A stretch of DNA of 6,841 nt from Promethearchaeota archaeon (GTDB lineage: Archaea; Asgardarchaeota; Lokiarchaeia; Sigynarchaeales; SOKP01). Each line of letters opens with the position of its first letter. The stretch's first letter is position 1. The notes under the pieces are model-generated. The model searched no databases. It worked only from the letters and a program-made list of their open reading frames with translations, and had not been told where the DNA came from. The position numbers and the translations under genes are program-made. The stretch lies in the NCBI GenBank assembly GCA_016839425.1, contig JAEOUI010000073.1, positions 1-6,841 of the forward strand, given 5' to 3'. This document shows, one piece after another, positions 4,423 to 6,841 of the stretch.

Positions 4423-6841
4423 ATGCAACAAATAATAAAAACCGAAGAAGCTAAAGAAGCGGAAATAAGTGAAATATTCGACCTACTTGAAACTAAAGAT
4501 AAAGGGCTTACTTCAGCTGAAGCTAAAAAGCGTTTAGAACTCTATGGTCCAAACGAAATTATCGATGTAAAAAAAAGTTCTTTAAAACAGTTCTTGGAAA
4601 ACTTCTGGGGTCCTATTCCTTGGATGATAGAAATTGCAGCTGTTTTATCGATTCTAATCGAACATTGGGACGATTTTGCCCTTATCATTGCCATGCTTTT
4701 AATCAATGCTTTTGTTCGCTTCTGGGAAGAAAAAAAAGCAGATAACGCCGTGGAACTTTTAAAAGAAAAATTAGCGTTAAACGCCAGGACACTTAGAGAT
4801 AATAAATGGATAGCCTTACCCGCACGGGATTTAGTGCCTGGAGATGTGATTCGAGTTCGATTGGGTGATATTATCCCTGCAGACATCAAACTTTTTGAAG
4901 GCGATTATCTTACATTAGATGAGTCTGTACTTACAGGAGAATCCTTACCAGTAGATAAGAAACAGTCGGCTATAGCTTTTGAAGGAGCAATAGTGAGAAA
5001 AGGAGAAATGAATGGAATCGTAGTTGGTACGGGCTTAAATACTTTTTTTGGTAAAACAACCTCTTTAGTATCTGAAGCTAAGAAGAAAAGCCATTTTCAA
5101 AAAGCGGTTGTTAAGATCGGTAATTATTTAATTATATTAGCAGTTGTTTTAGTTACAATTGTTTTTATAGTTGGATTGATAAGACTTGAAAAGTTTTTCG
5201 AATTGTTACAATTTGCATTAGTATTAATAATAGCGGCCATTCCAGTTGCTCTTCCAGCAGTATTAATGGTTTCAATGGCAATTGGTGCGGCAGATCTTGC
5301 GAAAAAGAAAGCCATTGCAAAGAGATTATTATCTATTGAAGAATTAGCAGGTATGGATATATTATGCTCAGATAAAACGGGAACTATTACGAAAAACGAG
5401 ATTTCTATCGGCGAAATTATTGCTTTTGATACTTATACTGTAAAGGATGTTATTTTATATGGCGTTTTATCTTCGAGAGAGGAAGATAAGGATCCAATCG
5501 ACGATGCATTTTTTAGTAAATTTAAAGAAATGAATGGAGTCTCAAGTAATTATCAAGTGCAAAAATTCAGTCCTTTTGATCCAGTGGTGAAAAGAACCGA
5601 AGCCTTAATTGAAGAAAACGGAAAAACAATAAAAATCTCCAAAGGAGCAATTCAAGTAATATTGGATTTGATTTCAAATAAAACAGGCGATTTAGAGTTT
5701 CAAGTTAAAAATCAAGGAGAAATTTTTGCTTCAGAAGGATATCGAGCTTTAGGCATAGCAAGGACCAATCAAAACGGTGTATGGGAATATGTAGGAGTCG
5801 TGGCTCTATTCGATCCACCTCGCGAAGATTCAGCAGATACTATAAAAAATGCAGTATCGATGGGTATTGATGTAAAAATGGTTACGGGAGATCATAGCTC
5901 AATTGCAAAACAAATTGCATCAAAACTGGGCATGGGAGAGAATTTCGTTTCTGCGTCCCAACTCTTAGAAGATAATGAAAGCACTTCGAAATTAGCTGAA
6001 AAAGCAAATGGATTTGCCGAAGTATATCCTGAACACAAATACAATATCGTAGAAGAACTCCAGAATAGAGGACACATTGTAGGAATGACGGGTGATGGTG
6101 TAAACGACGCACCTGCATTGAAAATTGCAGATGTGGGAATCGCTGTTTCAAGCGCAACGGACGCAGCTAAATCGGCTGCGGATATTGTTCTCACAGAACC
6201 CGGACTCTCGGTAATTATAGGTGCAACTTACGAAAGTCGAGTTATCTTTGAACGAATGAAAAGCTATTCAACATATCGTATTGCTGAAACAGTAAGAGTA
6301 CTTATATTTTTAGTTATGGCCATACTTATTTTTAATTTTTATCCCATTACTGCCATTATGATCGTCTTATTAGCACTTCTAAACGATCTCCCAATAATGA
6401 CCATAGCTTTCGATAACGCAAGACCTTCAGAAGTTCCCGTTCGCTGGAAAATGCAACGAGTTTTAATAATTGCCTCAACATTAGGGATTGTTGGAGTGTT
6501 CTTTAGTTTTATGCTCTTCGTAATAGGTAAGAATGTATTCAACTTGAGCATACCAGCTCTCCAAACGCTCATTTTCCTAAAACTTGCAGTAGGAGGCCAT
6601 ATGACGATATATCTAACACGATCTGAGGAGCATCATTTCTGGCAAAAACCTTATCCGGCAAAAATATTATTTTTTACATGTGAATCAACACAAGTAATTG
6701 CTACAATTTTTGCTGCAATGGGAATTTTAATGATTCCCATTGGATGGGCTTTAGCGGGTTTTGTGTGGTTATACGCATTTAGTGCGTTTGCAGTTGCAAA
6801 CTTCATAAAAGTTGCGTTAGTGAGATATTTAAAAAAAAAAA
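4423..6841 (+). CDS. P-type ATPase of the plasma-membrane H+-ATPase type (P3A), 3' end cut by the window
   Basis: 806 residues are visible with no stop; the family in archaea is about 800 long, so only a short tail is missing. The protein pumps cations, probably protons, out of the cell at the cost of ATP. An N-terminal cation-ATPase segment comes first (GLTSAEAKKRLELYGPNEI). Membrane helices 1-2 are near 64-101. The actuator domain has TGES (171-174) and helix 4 has PVALP (274-278). The phosphorylation site is D317 in DKTGTITKN. The nucleotide-binding domain is short, with KGA at 407-409. FDPPRED (463-469), TGDH (488-491) and TGDGVNDAP (556-564) follow, then helices 5-10 to about 797. N95 in helix 2 and D655 in helix 6 (LLNDLPIMTI) match the positions that carry the proton in plant P3A pumps. 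The short nucleotide domain and FDPPR favour P3A over Ca2+ or Na+/K+ pumps. The membrane proton role is inferred, not proven. Confidence 0.95.
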   Translation, partial: MQQIIKTEEAKEAEISEIFDLLETKDKGLTSAEAKKRLELYGPNEIIDVKKSSLKQFLENFWGPIPWMIEIAAVLSILIEHWDDFALIIAMLLINAFVRFWEEKKADNAVELLKEKLALNARTLRDNKWIALPARDLVPGDVIRVRLGDIIPADIKLFEGDYLTLDESVLTGESLPVDKKQSAIAFEGAIVRKGEMNGIVVGTGLNTFFGKTTSLVSEAKKKSHFQKAVVKIGNYLIILAVVLVTIVFIVGLIRLEKFFELLQFALVLIIAAIPVALPAVLMVSMAIGAADLAKKKAIAKRLLSIEELAGMDILCSDKTGTITKNEISIGEIIAFDTYTVKDVILYGVLSSREEDKDPIDDAFFSKFKEMNGVSSNYQVQKFSPFDPVVKRTEALIEENGKTIKISKGAIQVILDLISNKTGDLEFQVKNQGEIFASEGYRALGIARTNQNGVWEYVGVVALFDPPREDSADTIKNAVSMGIDVKMVTGDHSSIAKQIASKLGMGENFVSASQLLEDNESTSKLAEKANGFAEVYPEHKYNIVEELQNRGHIVGMTGDGVNDAPALKIADVGIAVSSATDAAKSAADIVLTEPGLSVIIGATYESRVIFERMKSYSTYRIAETVRVLIFLVMAILIFNFYPITAIMIVLLALLNDLPIMTIAFDNARPSEVPVRWKMQRVLIIASTLGIVGVFFSFMLFVIGKNVFNLSIPALQTLIFLKLAVGGHMTIYLTRSEEHHFWQKPYPAKILFFTCESTQVIATIFAAMGILMIPIGWALAGFVWLYAFSAFAVANFIKVALVRYLKKK

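Noticed and set aside
4542..4889. 115-codon minus-strand ORF inside the P-type ATPase
   Set aside because: It is antisense to the conserved ATPase frame and is rich in Ser/Ala/Lys without domain features, so it is a shadow ORF.
5882..6194. Two overlapping minus-strand ORFs opposite the ATPase hinge region
   Set aside because: Both are complements of the TGDH to TGDGVNDAP segment; neither has an independent motif or start signal.

Overview
The window looks like part of the genome of an archaeon, most likely an Asgard archaeon of the Lokiarchaeia or a related class. The evidence is an archaeal/eukaryotic-type TFIIB (TFB), an Lrp/AsnC regulator, TATA-like boxes, a Ras-superfamily small GTPase of the Arf/Rag-like kind that is abundant in Asgard genomes, and a two-module zinc-finger protein. 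The DNA is strongly AT-rich (an impression by eye) and TTG starts are used. The lineage is inferred from gene content; no marker gene fixes it.

Layout. Positions 1-513 hold a plus-strand gene for a small zinc-finger protein made of two similar Cys modules. It converges, with only 12 bases between, on a minus-strand gene (526-1140) for an ICMT/PEMT-like membrane methyltransferase. Also on the minus strand, and probably one operon, come a 57-residue small protein (2703-2876), an Lrp/AsnC regulator (2182-2664) and TFB (1212-2150). The Lrp and TFB genes share an identical 17-base leader that includes part of the ribosome binding site. Around 2929-2982 lies a divergent promoter region with a 20-bp perfect palindrome and three copies of CGCAATAT. 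It faces a plus-strand pair: an ArsR-type winged-helix regulator (3062-3397) and the small GTPase (3437-3988).

Positions 3989-4257 hold no intact gene, only a 10-bp-stem inverted repeat and possible minus-strand coding remnants. A 27-residue ORF with a good Shine-Dalgarno sequence (4258-4341) precedes a P-type ATPase of the plasma-membrane proton pump type (P3A), 4423 to the window end. All ten membrane segments and all catalytic motifs are present, but the window stops in a run of eleven A before the stop codon, so the very C-terminus is missing.

How the genes fit together: the central part (2182-3988) is a compact regulatory island. A DNA-binding repressor-like protein, a GTPase switch, an Lrp regulator and a general initiation factor variant are arranged around one divergent, operator-like control region. 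The methyltransferase and the proton pump are membrane functions at the flanks with no evident link to it. No RNA genes, CRISPR arrays or mobile elements were seen.
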